In this document: positions 15,580-23,751 of the stretch, piece by piece
Position numbering within the stretch: position 1 is the stretch's first letter
Layout of the letters: each line of letters starts with the position of its first letter
NCBI GenBank assembly: GCA_900556465.1
Contig: USPK01000011.1
Location: forward strand, 1 to 36,013
Reading direction: 5' to 3'
From: an uncultured Prevotella sp.
GTDB taxonomy: Bacteria; Bacteroidota; Bacteroidia; Bacteroidales; Bacteroidaceae
DNA length: 36,013 nucleotides
Program-made: the position numbers and the translations under genes
The notes under the pieces: generated by a model
The model's database searches: none
The model's input: the letters and a program-made list of their open reading frames with translations, nothing else
What the model was told of the DNA's origin: nothing

Positions 15580-17298
15580 TTACACGTTCCAGGAGGCGAT
15601 GTCCTGCACCGTGGGCTTTTCCAACTCGAGCTTGTACCGTTTGATGATGTCGCCGACCTGTTGCTGCACTTTCTGGGGATTCACCTCGTGCAAGTCGCTC
15701 ACCAGATTGTACCCCGCTTTCTGGAGCACGGGCACCAGTTCGGCCGGAATGCCGGCCTCGACATATTTGGCCGCGGCGTCGCGCGGGGCTTTCTTCTCCG
15801 GTCGCATTTGCGGGAAGAACAGTACTTCCTGAATCTGCGTCTGTCCCGTCAGGAGCATGACCAGGCGATCGATACCGATGCCTATGCCCGACGTGGGCGG
15901 CATGCCGTACTGCAAGGCGCGCAAGAAGTCCTGGTCGATGAACATGGCTTCGTCGTCGCCCTTCTCCGAGAGGCGCAGCTGCTCCTGGAAGCGCTCTTCC
16001 TGGTCGATGGGGTCGTTGAGCTCCGAGTAAGCATTCGCCAGCTCCTTGCCGTTGACCATTAACTCGAAGCGCTCGGTCAGCTCGGGATTAGCCCTGTGAC
16101 GCTTCGTCAGGGGCGACATCTCGATGGGATAGTCCGTAATGAACGTCGGCTGGATGAAAGTCCCCTCGCAAAATTCTCCAAAGATCTCGTCGATGAGCTT
16201 ACCCTTGCCCATCGTGTCGTCTATCTCCATATTGAGCGCGCGGCAGATGTCGCGGATTTCGTCTTCGGTCTTTCCGGTCAGGTCGTAGCCCGTCTTTTCG
16301 CGGATAGCTTCCAGAATCGGCAGGCGGCGGTAGGGCGCCTTGAAGCTGATGGTCTGTCCGTCGACCACCGTTTCCGGTTTCCCGTTCACGGCGGTGCAGA
16401 CGCGCTCCAACAGTTGCTCCGTGAACGACATCATCCAGTTGTAATCCTTATACTGGACGTAGAGCTCCATGCAAGTGAACTCTGGATTGTGGCTCTTGTC
16501 CATTCCCTCGTTGCGGAAGTTCTTGCCGATTTCGTAAACTCCCTCGAATCCGCCCACTATGAGCCGTTTCAAGTAGAGCTCGGTCGCGATGCGCAGGTAG
16601 AGATCCACGTCGAGCGAGTTGTGGTGCGTGATGAAGGGGCGGGCACTGGCTCCGCCGGGGATGGGTTGCAGGATGGGCGTTTCCACTTCCGTGTAGCCGG
16701 CCTCGTCGAGCACGGAGCGCAGGGTCCGGACTATCAGCGAGCGCTTCAGGAAGATTTCCTTCACGCCGGCGTTGACGATGAGGTCGACGTAGCGCTGGCG
16801 ATAGCGCAACTCGGGATCGTCGAAGCTGTCGTAGACCACGCCGTCCTTTTCCTTGACCACCGGCAGGGGCTTCAGACTCTTGGCCAGCAGCACGAGTTCC
16901 TGCGCGTGGACCGATATTTCCCCGGTCTGCGTGCGGAATACGAAGCCGCGCACCCCTACGAAGTCGCCCAAGTCAAGCAGTTTCTTGAATACCGAATTGT
17001 ACAGCGTCTTGTCTTCTCCCGGACAGATGTCGTCGCGCGTTACGTAGACTTGGATGCGGCCCTTGGAGTCCAGCAACTCCGCAAAGCTCGCCTTCCCCAT
17101 CACACGGCGGCTCATCAGACGCCCCGCAATGCAGACCTGACGCTGAGGCGCCCCGTCGACAAACGCCGTTTTAATGTCCGTCGAGTAAGCGTCCACGGGA
17201 AAAGCCGCAGCAGGATAAGGGTCGATGCCCATATTGCGAAGCTCCGCGAGCGATTGCCGGCGGAAAATTTCTTGTTCGCTAAGTTCAAGTATATTCAT
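15580..17298 (-). CDS. lysS: Lysyl-tRNA synthetase (class II)
   Basis: It charges tRNA-Lys. The 572-residue protein has an N-terminal OB-fold anticodon domain (about 40-150, VCIAGRLMSRRVMGKASFAEL) and the class II core with motif 2 (IGKNFRNEGMDKSHNPEFTCMELY) and motif 3 (GIGIGIDRLVMLLTG). A C-terminal extension of about 70 residues follows the usual LFFPQMRPE end, with a helix-hairpin-helix-like KYVEAGIPAELVPVLQKAGYN. Such an extension is typical of Bacteroidota LysS. An in-frame ATG at 17367 lies upstream of the promoter element (17324-17331), so the start MNILELSE at 17298 is chosen. Confidence 0.97.
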   Translation of the reverse strand: MNILELSEQEIFRRQSLAELRNMGIDPYPAAAFPVDAYSTDIKTAFVDGAPQRQVCIAGRLMSRRVMGKASFAELLDSKGRIQVYVTRDDICPGEDKTLYNSVFKKLLDLGDFVGVRGFVFRTQTGEISVHAQELVLLAKSLKPLPVVKEKDGVVYDSFDDPELRYRQRYVDLIVNAGVKEIFLKRSLIVRTLRSVLDEAGYTEVETPILQPIPGGASARPFITHHNSLDVDLYLRIATELYLKRLIVGGFEGVYEIGKNFRNEGMDKSHNPEFTCMELYVQYKDYNWMMSFTEQLLERVCTAVNGKPETVVDGQTISFKAPYRRLPILEAIREKTGYDLTGKTEDEIRDICRALNMEIDDTMGKGKLIDEIFGEFCEGTFIQPTFITDYPIEMSPLTKRHRANPELTERFELMVNGKELANAYSELNDPIDQEERFQEQLRLSEKGDDEAMFIDQDFLRALQYGMPPTSGIGIGIDRLVMLLTGQTQIQEVLFFPQMRPEKKAPRDAAAKYVEAGIPAELVPVLQKAGYNLVSDLHEVNPQKVQQQVGDIIKRYKLELEKPTVQDIASWNV

Positions 17299-17323
17299 AA
17301 TGTGTAGAAACTGTATTTGGGAG

Positions 17324-17331
17324 CAAAGATA
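17324..17331 (-). promoter_or_regulatory. -7 promoter element of lysS (TATCTTTG)
   Basis: The minus strand reads TATCTTTG, a perfect TAnnTTTG, 25 nt upstream of the lysS ATG. A TTTG occurs 23 nt further upstream, slightly too far for a standard -33. Confidence 0.7.
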
Positions 17332-17473
17332 GCACAAAAAAGTGAATTCCCCGGCAAAACGGGACAAGTAAAGCGGAGATTAGGCCCGCAGCCTGCCCGA
17401 CAAGCCCCTGTCTTTCTGTATTTAAGATACGACAATCCGTAATGGAGGTACAAGCCGCTGTCCCGGTTCTCCC

Positions 17474-17481
17474 TATCTTTG
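17474..17481 (+). promoter_or_regulatory. -7 promoter element of the alcohol dehydrogenase gene (TATCTTTG)
   Basis: TATCTTTG matches TAnnTTTG. It would give an unusually long, GC-rich leader of about 150 nt (to 17636) containing the self-complementary GGCCGGCC around 17543. The 338-nt divergent region 17299-17636 shows no gene of its own. Confidence 0.6.
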
Positions 17482-17636
17482 CAACCGACGAAAGCCCCCG
17501 GGAAATAAGGGGGACCGGCCGCCGGGACACTGGGAACGGCACGTCGGCCGGCCGCGAGCGACCCGCGGCCCGGCGCCCGGCATCCTCGCACAAGAAGGAA
17601 ACAGACTACGATACAACGTCATTAAAACTCAAAGTT

Positions 17637-18817
17637 ATGGTAACCAATTGCAATTACGACATGTTCATTCCAACCCACGTCCTGTTCGGTGCCGGAATGT
17701 TGAACCGGCTGGGCGAACAGGCGCTGCCCGGACGGAAAGCGCTCATCGTCATCTCGAACGGCAAGTCGACGCGAGCCAACGGCTATCTGTCGCGCGCGGA
17801 AGAGCAACTGCACCGGGCGGGCGTTGAGACGAGCGTCTTCGACGGCGTTTCGCCCAACCCGACCGTAGCCAACGTGAACGCCGGTGCCCGCACGGCCCGC
17901 GAGCGGGGCTGCGACTTTCTCGTGGCCCTGGGCGGCGGCAGCGTGATGGACTGCACCAAGGCCATCGCCGTAATGGCCACCAACGACGGCGACTTATGGG
18001 ACTACGTGCCCATAGGTTCGGGAAAGGGACAGCCTATCCGCGTGAAGCCCCTGCCCATCGTGGCCATCACGACGACGGCGGGAACGGGCTCGGAAACAGA
18101 CAATTCCGGAGTCTCACTAAGGAGGATACTTTTGAAAAGGCATTCGTAGGCGACGCCTCCCTCTTCCCCGTCCTCTCCATCGTCGACGCGGAGCTCATGC
18201 AAAGCGTGCCGCCGACGTTCACCGCCTACCAGGGATTCGACGCCCTGTTCCACAGCACGGAGGGCTACATCGCCCGCGGCGCCAACCTGATGAGCGACAT
18301 GTACGCCCTGGAGGCCATCCGCAACCTCGCCGAATACCTGCCCCGCGCCGTCAAGGAGGGGAAGGACCTCGAGGCCCGCACCCGCGTCGCCTTTGGCAAC
18401 ACGCTCTCGGGCGCCGTCATGTGCCTGACCCTCATTACGAGCGAGCACGCGCTCGAGCACGCCATGTCGGCTTACCATCCCGCCCTGCCTCACGGCGCAG
18501 GCCTCATCATGATTAGCCGGGCATACTATAAATACTTCATCGAGCGCCACGCGTGCGACGAACGCTTCGTCCGCATGGCGCAAGTCATGGGCATGCCCGA
18601 GGCCTCGAAGCCGGAAGACTTTCTCACGGCCCTCACGCGGCTGCAAGAGGCCTGCGGCGTGGCCGACCTGAAGATGTCGGACTACGGCATTACGCCCGAT
18701 GAATTCGAGACCCTGGCCCGCAACACGCGCGAAGTGATGGGCGTGATGTTCACCAGCGACCGCGTGCAGATGACTGACGAAGACATTGTCGGGATATACA
18801 GACAGTCCTATAAATAA
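17637..18817 (+). pseudogene. Iron-containing alcohol dehydrogenase (YqhD/BDH-like), interrupted by a frameshift
   Basis: The first part starts MVTNCNYDMFIPTHVLFGAG and contains LVALGGGSVMDCTKAIA (the NAD(P)-binding GGGS) and ITTTAGTGSETDNSGV. The reading then leaves the frame near 18110-18120 and continues in another frame as LTKEDTFEKAFVGDASLFPVLSIVD. The rest holds the metal-site segments GFDALFHSTEGYI, SEHALEHAMSAYHPALPHGAG and a normal C-terminus, YRQSYK. Joining the frames gives a full-length protein of about 390 residues if one base is missing at GGAGTCTCACTAAGG. Both halves look otherwise intact, so this is a recent mutation or a sequencing error rather than an old pseudogene. Enzymes of this family reduce aldehydes with NADPH. 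A terminator follows. Confidence 0.85.
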
Positions 18818-18866
18818 AGGAACGGAGCACCCGTCCCGGACCGCACGGCCGGGCGGACAGACAACG

Positions 18867-18907
18867 CAGTCGGACCCTTACATGACCGTAACGGCCCGAC
18901 TGTTTTT
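18867..18907 (+). terminator. Terminator after the alcohol dehydrogenase gene
   Basis: CAGTCGG (18867-18873) pairs with CCGACTG (18896-18902), with further pairing inside, and TTTTT follows. It lies 50 nt past the stop. Confidence 0.75.
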
Positions 18908-18922
18908 CTGCCCGTGGGCATC

Positions 18923-18956
18923 ATCCGTAAATCGGTTTAGTTTATCCGTAAATCGG
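18923..18956 (+). promoter_or_regulatory. Direct repeat, 21-bp spacing, candidate operator of the flavodoxin gene
   Basis: The 13-nt sequence ATCCGTAAATCGG occurs at 18923-18935 and again at 18944-18956, exactly 21 bp apart (two helical turns). It lies immediately upstream of a promoter whose -7 element is at 18983. This arrangement is typical of AraC-type binding sites. Which regulator binds is not known. Confidence 0.55.
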
Positions 18957-18982
18957 GTAGAACCTGTTCCGCGTCCTTTTCC

Positions 18983-18990
18983 TAACTTTG
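18983..18990 (+). promoter_or_regulatory. -7 promoter element upstream of the flavodoxin gene (TAACTTTG)
   Basis: TAACTTTG matches TAnnTTTG. Used as the flavodoxin promoter it would give a leader of about 290 nt that includes repeat copy 3. No nearer TAnnTTTG element is seen before the ATG at 19289. Confidence 0.6.
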
Positions 18991-19018
18991 TCGTTATCAA
19001 CGCCGGTAGGCCCGCCGC

Positions 19019-19101
19019 TACGGGGCTAAGGCCCGTAGCTACGGGAATAGGCCCCGTAGAAACTGGAATAGGGCGAGTTTTTTCTTCCCTTAGCCCCGTG
19101 C
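19019..19101. repeat. Interspersed composite repeat, copy 3
   Basis: It starts with ACGGGGCTAAGGCCCGTAG, continues with ACGGGAATAGGCCCCGTAG, AAACTGGAATAGGGCGAG and TTTTTTC, and ends with CCCTTAGCCCCGT. The two ends are thus an inverted repeat. It lies in the 471-nt interval 18818-19288, in the probable leader of the flavodoxin gene. The remaining leader (19102-19288) is GC-rich with no gene seen. Confidence 0.85.
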
Positions 19102-19288
19102 GTCCGATGCAAGGCGGAGGACGCGCCCGGCCTCAGTTGGAAGCGGCCCGGACCTGGGGCAACGGGGCGGAGGACAAAGCCGCACCGGAGCGCGCCGGCC
19201 GGACTGCGCCCCCGCGCCGGAGCGGGCAGGACGCCCATAACGGAAATGGAAATCAGATTAACGACATTTACCCTAATCCCTAACTACA

Positions 19289-19849
19289 ATGAACAAAATC
19301 CTGTTTACCCTTGTCGCCGCAGCCGTCTTCTGCTTCGGCGCATGTGCTCAGAAAAACGAGCCCGCTAAGGCGAAGAGCAGCCGGGCTCTGGTCGTTTACT
19401 TCTCGGCTACCGGCACGACGGCCGAAGCGGCGCGCGCCATTGCCGACGCCACGGGCGGCGACTGCCTGGAGATTGTTCCGGAAAAGGCCTATACTGCCGC
19501 CGACCTCGACTGGAACGACAAGCAGTCGCGCAGCACGGTCGAGATGGAGGATGCCCAGTCGCGTCCGGCCATGAAGCAGCTCCAGATTGACTGGAGCCGT
19601 TACGACGTCGTCTACCTCGGTTATCCCATCTGGTGGGACCAGGCGCCGCGCATCGTCAATACGTTTCTCGAAAGCTACGACTTGAAGGGAAAGACCGTGA
19701 TACCTTTTGCCACCTCCGGCGGCTCGGGCATCGGCAACAGCGTCAGGCGGCTGAAAGAGAGCTACCCGGACATCCGCTGGCAGGACGGGAAGCTGCTGAA
19801 CGGGGCCAGCGCGGCCGACGTCCAGAAGTGGGTCGACGGCCAGGACTGA
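19289..19849 (+). CDS. Exported lipoprotein flavodoxin
   Basis: The 186-residue protein has an N-terminal lipoprotein signal (MNKILFTLVAAAVFCFGACA; lipobox-like FGAC, Cys19) followed by a flavodoxin domain. This has the FMN phosphate loop YFSATGTTAEAARAIA (38-53), YDVVYLGYPIWWDQAPRIV in the middle, and IPFATSGGSGIGNS. It resembles the Flavodoxin_4 group of Bacteroidales. A flavodoxin outside the cytoplasm would need FMN in the periplasm and a membrane redox partner; neither is visible here. The lipobox has Phe at -3, which is not ideal, so a plain cleaved signal is possible. The upstream direct repeat suggests a regulated gene, perhaps together with the adjacent alcohol dehydrogenase. Confidence 0.92.
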   Translation: MNKILFTLVAAAVFCFGACAQKNEPAKAKSSRALVVYFSATGTTAEAARAIADATGGDCLEIVPEKAYTAADLDWNDKQSRSTVEMEDAQSRPAMKQLQIDWSRYDVVYLGYPIWWDQAPRIVNTFLESYDLKGKTVIPFATSGGSGIGNSVRRLKESYPDIRWQDGKLLNGASAADVQKWVDGQD

Positions 19850-19894
19850 ACGGACCGGCGGTCCGCCAGCCGTCCCGGCGGCTGCAGCGCAACG

Positions 19895-19937
19895 AAAAGG
19901 AGCAGGAAGCCCGGACGGGCTCCTGCTCCTTCGTATT
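19895..19937. terminator. Bidirectional terminator between convergent genes
   Basis: AAGGAGCAGGA and TCCTGCTCCTT form a near-perfect stem, continued by GCCCG/CGGGC, with one bulged A. It is flanked by AAAA on the left (a T-run when read on the minus strand) and by TTCGTATTT on the right. It serves the flavodoxin gene and the RsmI-like gene. Confidence 0.8.
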
Positions 19938-19952
19938 TCGGGAGGTCGGACT

Positions 19953-20681
19953 TCAGTAAATCAGGAAAATGGCGGGCACCTTGTTCAAGTCGGGCAGCCC
20001 GCTGTTTTTCCACGCACCGACCGTGCGGGTACAGATCCACTCGCGCTCCGTCGTCAGCCCGGCCGCAACGCAGAGCCGGGTACGCGGCGCGCAGGCTGCG
20101 CAAATGTCCGCAAACAGCTTCGCATTGCGATAGGGCGTCTCGATAAAGAGCTGCGTCTGGTGCTCCTCGCGGGCCCGCGCCTCCAACTGCTTCAGCCGGC
20201 GCGTCCGCGCACCGGCGTCGATGGGCAGGTAGCCGTGGAAGGCGAAGCTCTGTCCGTTGAAGCCCGAGGCCATGACGGCCAGAAGGATGGAAGAAGGCCC
20301 GACCAGCGGCACTACGCGCAGCCCCTCGCGCTGGGCAATGGCGACGACGTCGGCCCCGGGGTCGGCCACAGCGGGACAGCCGGCCTCGCTGATGACCCCG
20401 ACCGACTCGCCGCGGCGCAACGGGTCCAGATAGCGGGAAAACAAGGCCGCGTCGGCATGTTTACCCATCGGATAAAAGGTCAGTGCGTCAATGTCGATGT
20501 TCCTATCCACCTGTTTCAGGAAGCGGCGGGCCGTCCGCACCTCCTCTACGATGAAATGCTTCAAGCCCAGAATCACTTCCTTGTTGTAAGGGGGAAGGAC
20601 GCGCTCCAACGACGTGTCGCCCAACGTCGTCGGGATGAGATAGAGCGCCGCCCGGGCGCCAGAAGTTTTTGCTGTTTCCAT
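19953..20681 (-). CDS. SAM-dependent methyltransferase, RsmI-like (tetrapyrrole methylase fold)
   Basis: The 242-residue protein has the tetrapyrrole-methylase fold: ALYLIPTTLGD at the start, VGVISEAGCPAVADPGADVV (the SAM-site loop, about 92-111), VPLVGPSSILLAVMASGFNGQSFAFHGYLP, and QLFIETPYRNAKL. These match RsmI, which 2'-O-methylates C1402 of 16S rRNA. The N-terminus has PTTLGD in place of the classical ATPIGN, the EDTRHT segment is absent, and it is shorter than RsmI (about 280). It belongs to the RsmI-like group common in Bacteroidales, and its target is uncertain. It is third in the minus-strand operon mtaB - GT2 - this gene, 42 nt after the glycosyltransferase. Confidence 0.88.
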   Translation of the reverse strand: METAKTSGARAALYLIPTTLGDTSLERVLPPYNKEVILGLKHFIVEEVRTARRFLKQVDRNIDIDALTFYPMGKHADAALFSRYLDPLRRGESVGVISEAGCPAVADPGADVVAIAQREGLRVVPLVGPSSILLAVMASGFNGQSFAFHGYLPIDAGARTRRLKQLEARAREEHQTQLFIETPYRNAKLFADICAACAPRTRLCVAAGLTTEREWICTRTVGAWKNSGLPDLNKVPAIFLIY

Positions 20682-20723
20682 GCGTTGGTCTTCATTAGGC
20701 TGCCGCCACCGGTCGCCGGCAGC

Positions 20724-21746
20724 TCAGGCGCGCAGCCGGCTGTACAGTTTTTTCCTTTTCAGATAATAAGCCACCAGCAACGAGTAGCCCACCCGCTCCG
20801 GGAGGACGTCCGTCGTGGCCCGGCGCAAATTTTCCTCGCGCTGCGGCCGGAAGTCCGGCAGCAGGCGCCTGAACTCGCGGCGCGCCCGGAAGACGGCCCG
20901 CGCATTGGCCGCGTCGCCCGTCAGCAGGAACTTCGCCGCCGCCACATAGTCGAGCCAGCGCCTGACCCTTAGAACCGGGCGCAACTCCCGTACCGGCAGA
21001 TTCTTGTAGAGCATCAGCAGATTGTTGCGGAAGTTCAGGAACGTTTTGCGCGGGTTGCCCTGGGCCAACGAGGCCCCACCCACGTGGTAAACGCGACTGG
21101 CCGGCACGCACACGATACTACGCCCGCGGCTGCGCAGCCGCCAGCAAAAGTCAATTTCCTCCATGTGAGCAAAGAAGCGGCCGTCGAGCCCGCCCGCCGA
21201 GACCCAGTCCTGTCGCCGCACCATCAGTGCGGCGCCCGACGCCCACAGCACCGGGGCTACGTCGTCGTATTGCCCTTCGTCGCGCTCCACCGTGTCGAAC
21301 ACCCGGCCCCGGCAGAAGGGATAGCCGTAGCGGTCCAAGTAGCCGCCGGCCGCACCGGCGTACTCGAAACGGTCGCGCTCGGCGTAGCTCAACATTTTGG
21401 GCTGACAGGCCGCCACTTCGGGATGTGCTTCCATGTAGTCGAGGAGCGGCTCGAGCCAGCCGGCCGGCACCTCCACGTCCGAATTGAGCAAGAGGAAATA
21501 GGGGGCGTCCACCTGAGCCAGGGCTCGGTTGTAGCCTTCGGCGAATCCGTAGTTCTCGGGCAGGCGGATGAGGCGCACCGTGGGGAACTCGCGCCCGAGC
21601 ATCTCGCACGAGTCGTCCGTGGAACCGTTGTCGGCCACAATGACCTCGGCCCGGTCTGAAGAATTCGTAACCACGGAAGGCAGGAAGCGACGCATCAGGT
21701 CTACGCCGTTCCAGTTCAGAATGACTATTGCTATGGATTTTTTCAT
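20724..21746 (-). CDS. Glycosyltransferase family 2 (rhamnosyltransferase-like)
   Basis: The 340-residue cytosolic GT-A enzyme has VILNWNGVDLMRRFLPSV at the N-terminus, VIVADNGSTDDS (nucleotide-sugar site), FAEGYNRALAQ, LLNSDVEVP (the DxD-type motif) and a C-terminal FAHMEEIDFCWRLRSRGR (the acceptor-side EEIDF). This pattern is typical of WbbL/rhamnosyl-type GT2 proteins acting on surface polysaccharide. There are no membrane segments. It follows mtaB after 41 nt and precedes the RsmI-like gene by 42 nt. The donor and acceptor cannot be told. It is not near a polysaccharide cluster here, apart from ugd. Confidence 0.92.
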   Translation of the reverse strand: MKKSIAIVILNWNGVDLMRRFLPSVVTNSSDRAEVIVADNGSTDDSCEMLGREFPTVRLIRLPENYGFAEGYNRALAQVDAPYFLLLNSDVEVPAGWLEPLLDYMEAHPEVAACQPKMLSYAERDRFEYAGAAGGYLDRYGYPFCRGRVFDTVERDEGQYDDVAPVLWASGAALMVRRQDWVSAGGLDGRFFAHMEEIDFCWRLRSRGRSIVCVPASRVYHVGGASLAQGNPRKTFLNFRNNLLMLYKNLPVRELRPVLRVRRWLDYVAAAKFLLTGDAANARAVFRARREFRRLLPDFRPQREENLRRATTDVLPERVGYSLLVAYYLKRKKLYSRLRA

Positions 21747-21787
21747 ATTTCAAATTTTCATGCGCGACTTGCCTCGGTCCGTCGCGC

Positions 21788-23137
21788 TCAGGCCAGGCTG
21801 CCGACGAGGCTCTCGCCGTCCGGCGCGAAGTCTCCCAGACGGACAGGGGCGATGTCGTTGTCCGCCACCTGTCCGCCCTCGGGCAAGGTCACACGAATAT
21901 AGTTGTCCGTAAATCCGTGGAAGGGCTGGCCCGGTTTGGCATGCTCCCAGAGGACAGGCCGCACCTGGCCCTGATAGCGGGCATAGAAAGCCTTGCGCTT
22001 CTGCTCGGAGAGCGCAATGAGGCGCTGACTGCGGGCGTGGCGCGTCTCAGGGTCGACCACGTAGGGAATAAGGAGTGCCTTCGTTCCGGGACGCTCCGAA
22101 TAGCTGAAGACATGGAGCTGCGCCACGGGCAAACTTTCGATAAAACGATAGGACGCTTCAAAAAGTTCCTCCCGCTCTCCGCGCATCCCCACAATGACGT
22201 CGACGCCGATGAAAGCGTCGGGCATGGCACGGCAGACGCGTTCCACTTTCTGCGCGAACAGGGCCGTGTCGTAATGGCGGTGCATCAGGCGCAACACCTC
22301 GTCGCTCCCGCTCTGCAGGGGGATATGGAAGTGGGGCATGAAAGCACGCGACGTCGCGCAGAAGTCTATCACTTCGTCGGTCAACAGGTCGGGCTCGATG
22401 CTCGATATGCGGAAACGCTCGATGCCCTCGACCTGGTCCAACGCCCGCACGAGGTCGAGAAACGTTTCGCCGGTGGAGCGACCGAAGTCGCCGATGTTGA
22501 CGCCCGTCAATACGATTTCCCGCCCGCCGGCCCGGGCCACCTCCTCCGCCTGAGCCACGAGCGAGGCCACGGAACCGTTGCGCGAGCGGCCGCGCGCCAT
22601 GGGGATGGTACAATACGTACAATAATAGTTGCACCCATCCTGCACCTTCAGAAAGTAACGGGTGCGGTCGCCCCGCGAACAGGAGGGCGCAAAGGTGCGA
22701 ATCTCCCGGGTGGGCACGGCTATCGCCTCGTGGCAACTGCTCCCCGGCGACAGGGCCTGGGCACTACGCCCGGCCAGGCGCTCCCGGACATACTTCAACA
22801 CGTCCCTCTTCTGCTCCATGCCGAGCACCAGGTCCACGCCATCGAGACCGGCCAGCAAGTCGGGGTGCAACTGGGCGTAGCAACCCATCACGACCACGAA
22901 CGCGCCGGGATGCTCGCGCACCATGCGGCGAATAGCCTGGCGGCACTTCCGGTCGGCCACGTCGGTCACGGAACAGGTATTAATCACGCAGAGGTCTGCC
23001 CGCTCGCCTTCGTGCACAGGCCTTACGCCCTCGCGGGCCAGGGCGTCCTGCAGCGAAGCCGTTTCGGCAAAATTCAACTTGCAGCCCAGCGTCAAGTAGG
23101 CCGCACGCATATTATATAATATAGGTGTATCTGTCAT
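21788..23137 (-). CDS. mtaB: tRNA (N6-threonylcarbamoyladenosine37-C2)-methylthiotransferase MtaB
   Basis: This radical SAM enzyme converts t6A37 to ms2t6A37 in tRNAs reading ANN codons. In the 449-residue version the N-terminal UPF0004 cysteines are C19 (YLTLGCKLNF), C55 (NTCSVT) and C86 (GCYAQ). The radical SAM cluster is C169-x3-C173-x2-C176 (GCNYYCTYCTIPMARG). PLQSGSDEVLRLMHRHYD follows, and a TRAM-like domain ends the protein. An in-frame ATG at 23218 would add 27 residues. The start at 23137 matches the family N-terminus better, though the promoter (23260) allows either. It is the first gene of a three-gene operon. Confidence 0.93.
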   Translation of the reverse strand: MTDTPILYNMRAAYLTLGCKLNFAETASLQDALAREGVRPVHEGERADLCVINTCSVTDVADRKCRQAIRRMVREHPGAFVVVMGCYAQLHPDLLAGLDGVDLVLGMEQKRDVLKYVRERLAGRSAQALSPGSSCHEAIAVPTREIRTFAPSCSRGDRTRYFLKVQDGCNYYCTYCTIPMARGRSRNGSVASLVAQAEEVARAGGREIVLTGVNIGDFGRSTGETFLDLVRALDQVEGIERFRISSIEPDLLTDEVIDFCATSRAFMPHFHIPLQSGSDEVLRLMHRHYDTALFAQKVERVCRAMPDAFIGVDVIVGMRGEREELFEASYRFIESLPVAQLHVFSYSERPGTKALLIPYVVDPETRHARSQRLIALSEQKRKAFYARYQGQVRPVLWEHAKPGQPFHGFTDNYIRVTLPEGGQVADNDIAPVRLGDFAPDGESLVGSLA

Positions 23138-23259
23138 CTCGCTTTTAGGAAAGAGCTGCGGCGCGGCGGACAAGAAAGCGGACAAATCGCCGCCCGCTGT
23201 CAGCAACAGACGCCACATCGACGCCCATAGTGTGCATTTTTCCGCCGTCTAAGCCGCGG

Positions 23260-23267
23260 CAAAGTTA
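23260..23267 (-). promoter_or_regulatory. -7 promoter element of mtaB operon (TAACTTTG)
   Basis: The minus strand reads TAACTTTG, a match to TAnnTTTG. It lies 42 nt upstream of the ATG at 23218 and 123 nt upstream of the preferred start at 23137. Confidence 0.6.
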
Positions 23268-23389
23268 CGATATTCGGGAGAATTGGCCGATTATGTGAAA
23301 AACAAATTTCTTTCTATTCCTGATTATCAAGCTAATAAGCGTACGCAGTGTTAAAATCCCAGCAAATACAGAAAAAAAAAGAGGAAATA

Positions 23390-23420
23390 TTTGCAGGGAA
23401 TAAAAAAGTCCGTACCTTTG
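23390..23420 (+). promoter_or_regulatory. Consensus promoter of the small lipoprotein gene (TTTG-N19-TACCTTTG)
   Basis: TTTG (23390-23393), 19 nt, then TACCTTTG (23413-23420) is an essentially perfect Bacteroidota housekeeping promoter. It is set in an A/T-rich stretch and followed by a 43-nt A/T-rich leader. It is the best promoter in the window. Confidence 0.9.
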
Positions 23421-23470
23421 CACCGTTTTAATAAAGCAATTGATTGTTTAACTAAAAGCTAAAAGACAAA

Positions 23471-23683
23471 ATGAAAAAGTTAGTTTTCATGTTCGTAGCT
23501 ATGGCTGCTATTTCTTTCGCTTCTTGCGGTAACAGCGAGAAGGCTGGTGCTAACGCTGACTCTGCTAGCGTAGATTCTCAGATGGTTGAAGCTCCTGCTA
23601 CCGATAGCTTGAGCGGTGACTCTCTGAACGCTGCTGCTGACTCTACGGCTACTGAAGCAGCTGCCGCTGATAGCGTAGCTTGA
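23471..23683 (+). CDS. Small, probably highly expressed lipoprotein of unknown function
   Basis: The 70-residue product has a lipoprotein signal (MKKLVFMFVAMAAISFASC; Cys19 after SFAS). The remaining 51 residues are low complexity, rich in Ala, Ser, Asp and Thr with almost no basic residues, containing repeated D-S pairs (ADSAS, ATDSLSGDSLN, ADSTATEAAAADS). Mature it would be an acidic, disordered lipid-anchored tail. Codon use differs sharply from neighbours: GCT, TCT, GTA and GGT dominate while other genes here use C/G-ending codons. With the consensus promoter, A/T-rich leader and strong terminator this points to very high expression. No known domain is recognised. Function unknown. Confidence 0.9.
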   Translation: MKKLVFMFVAMAAISFASCGNSEKAGANADSASVDSQMVEAPATDSLSGDSLNAAADSTATEAAAADSVA

Positions 23684-23751
23684 ATAGCCGACGACGAGGG
23701 CTTCGTCCCTCCGGCTTAATCGCGCCTGGCGCGAACATTAAGAGAGAATTG

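Noticed and set aside
17299..17367. 23-residue N-terminal extension of LysS
   Set aside because: The lysS promoter element (17324-17331) is located inside it.
17637..18149. First half of the alcohol dehydrogenase as a separate short gene
   Set aside because: The frame continues perfectly in the second frame after a one-base shift, so the two parts are one broken gene.
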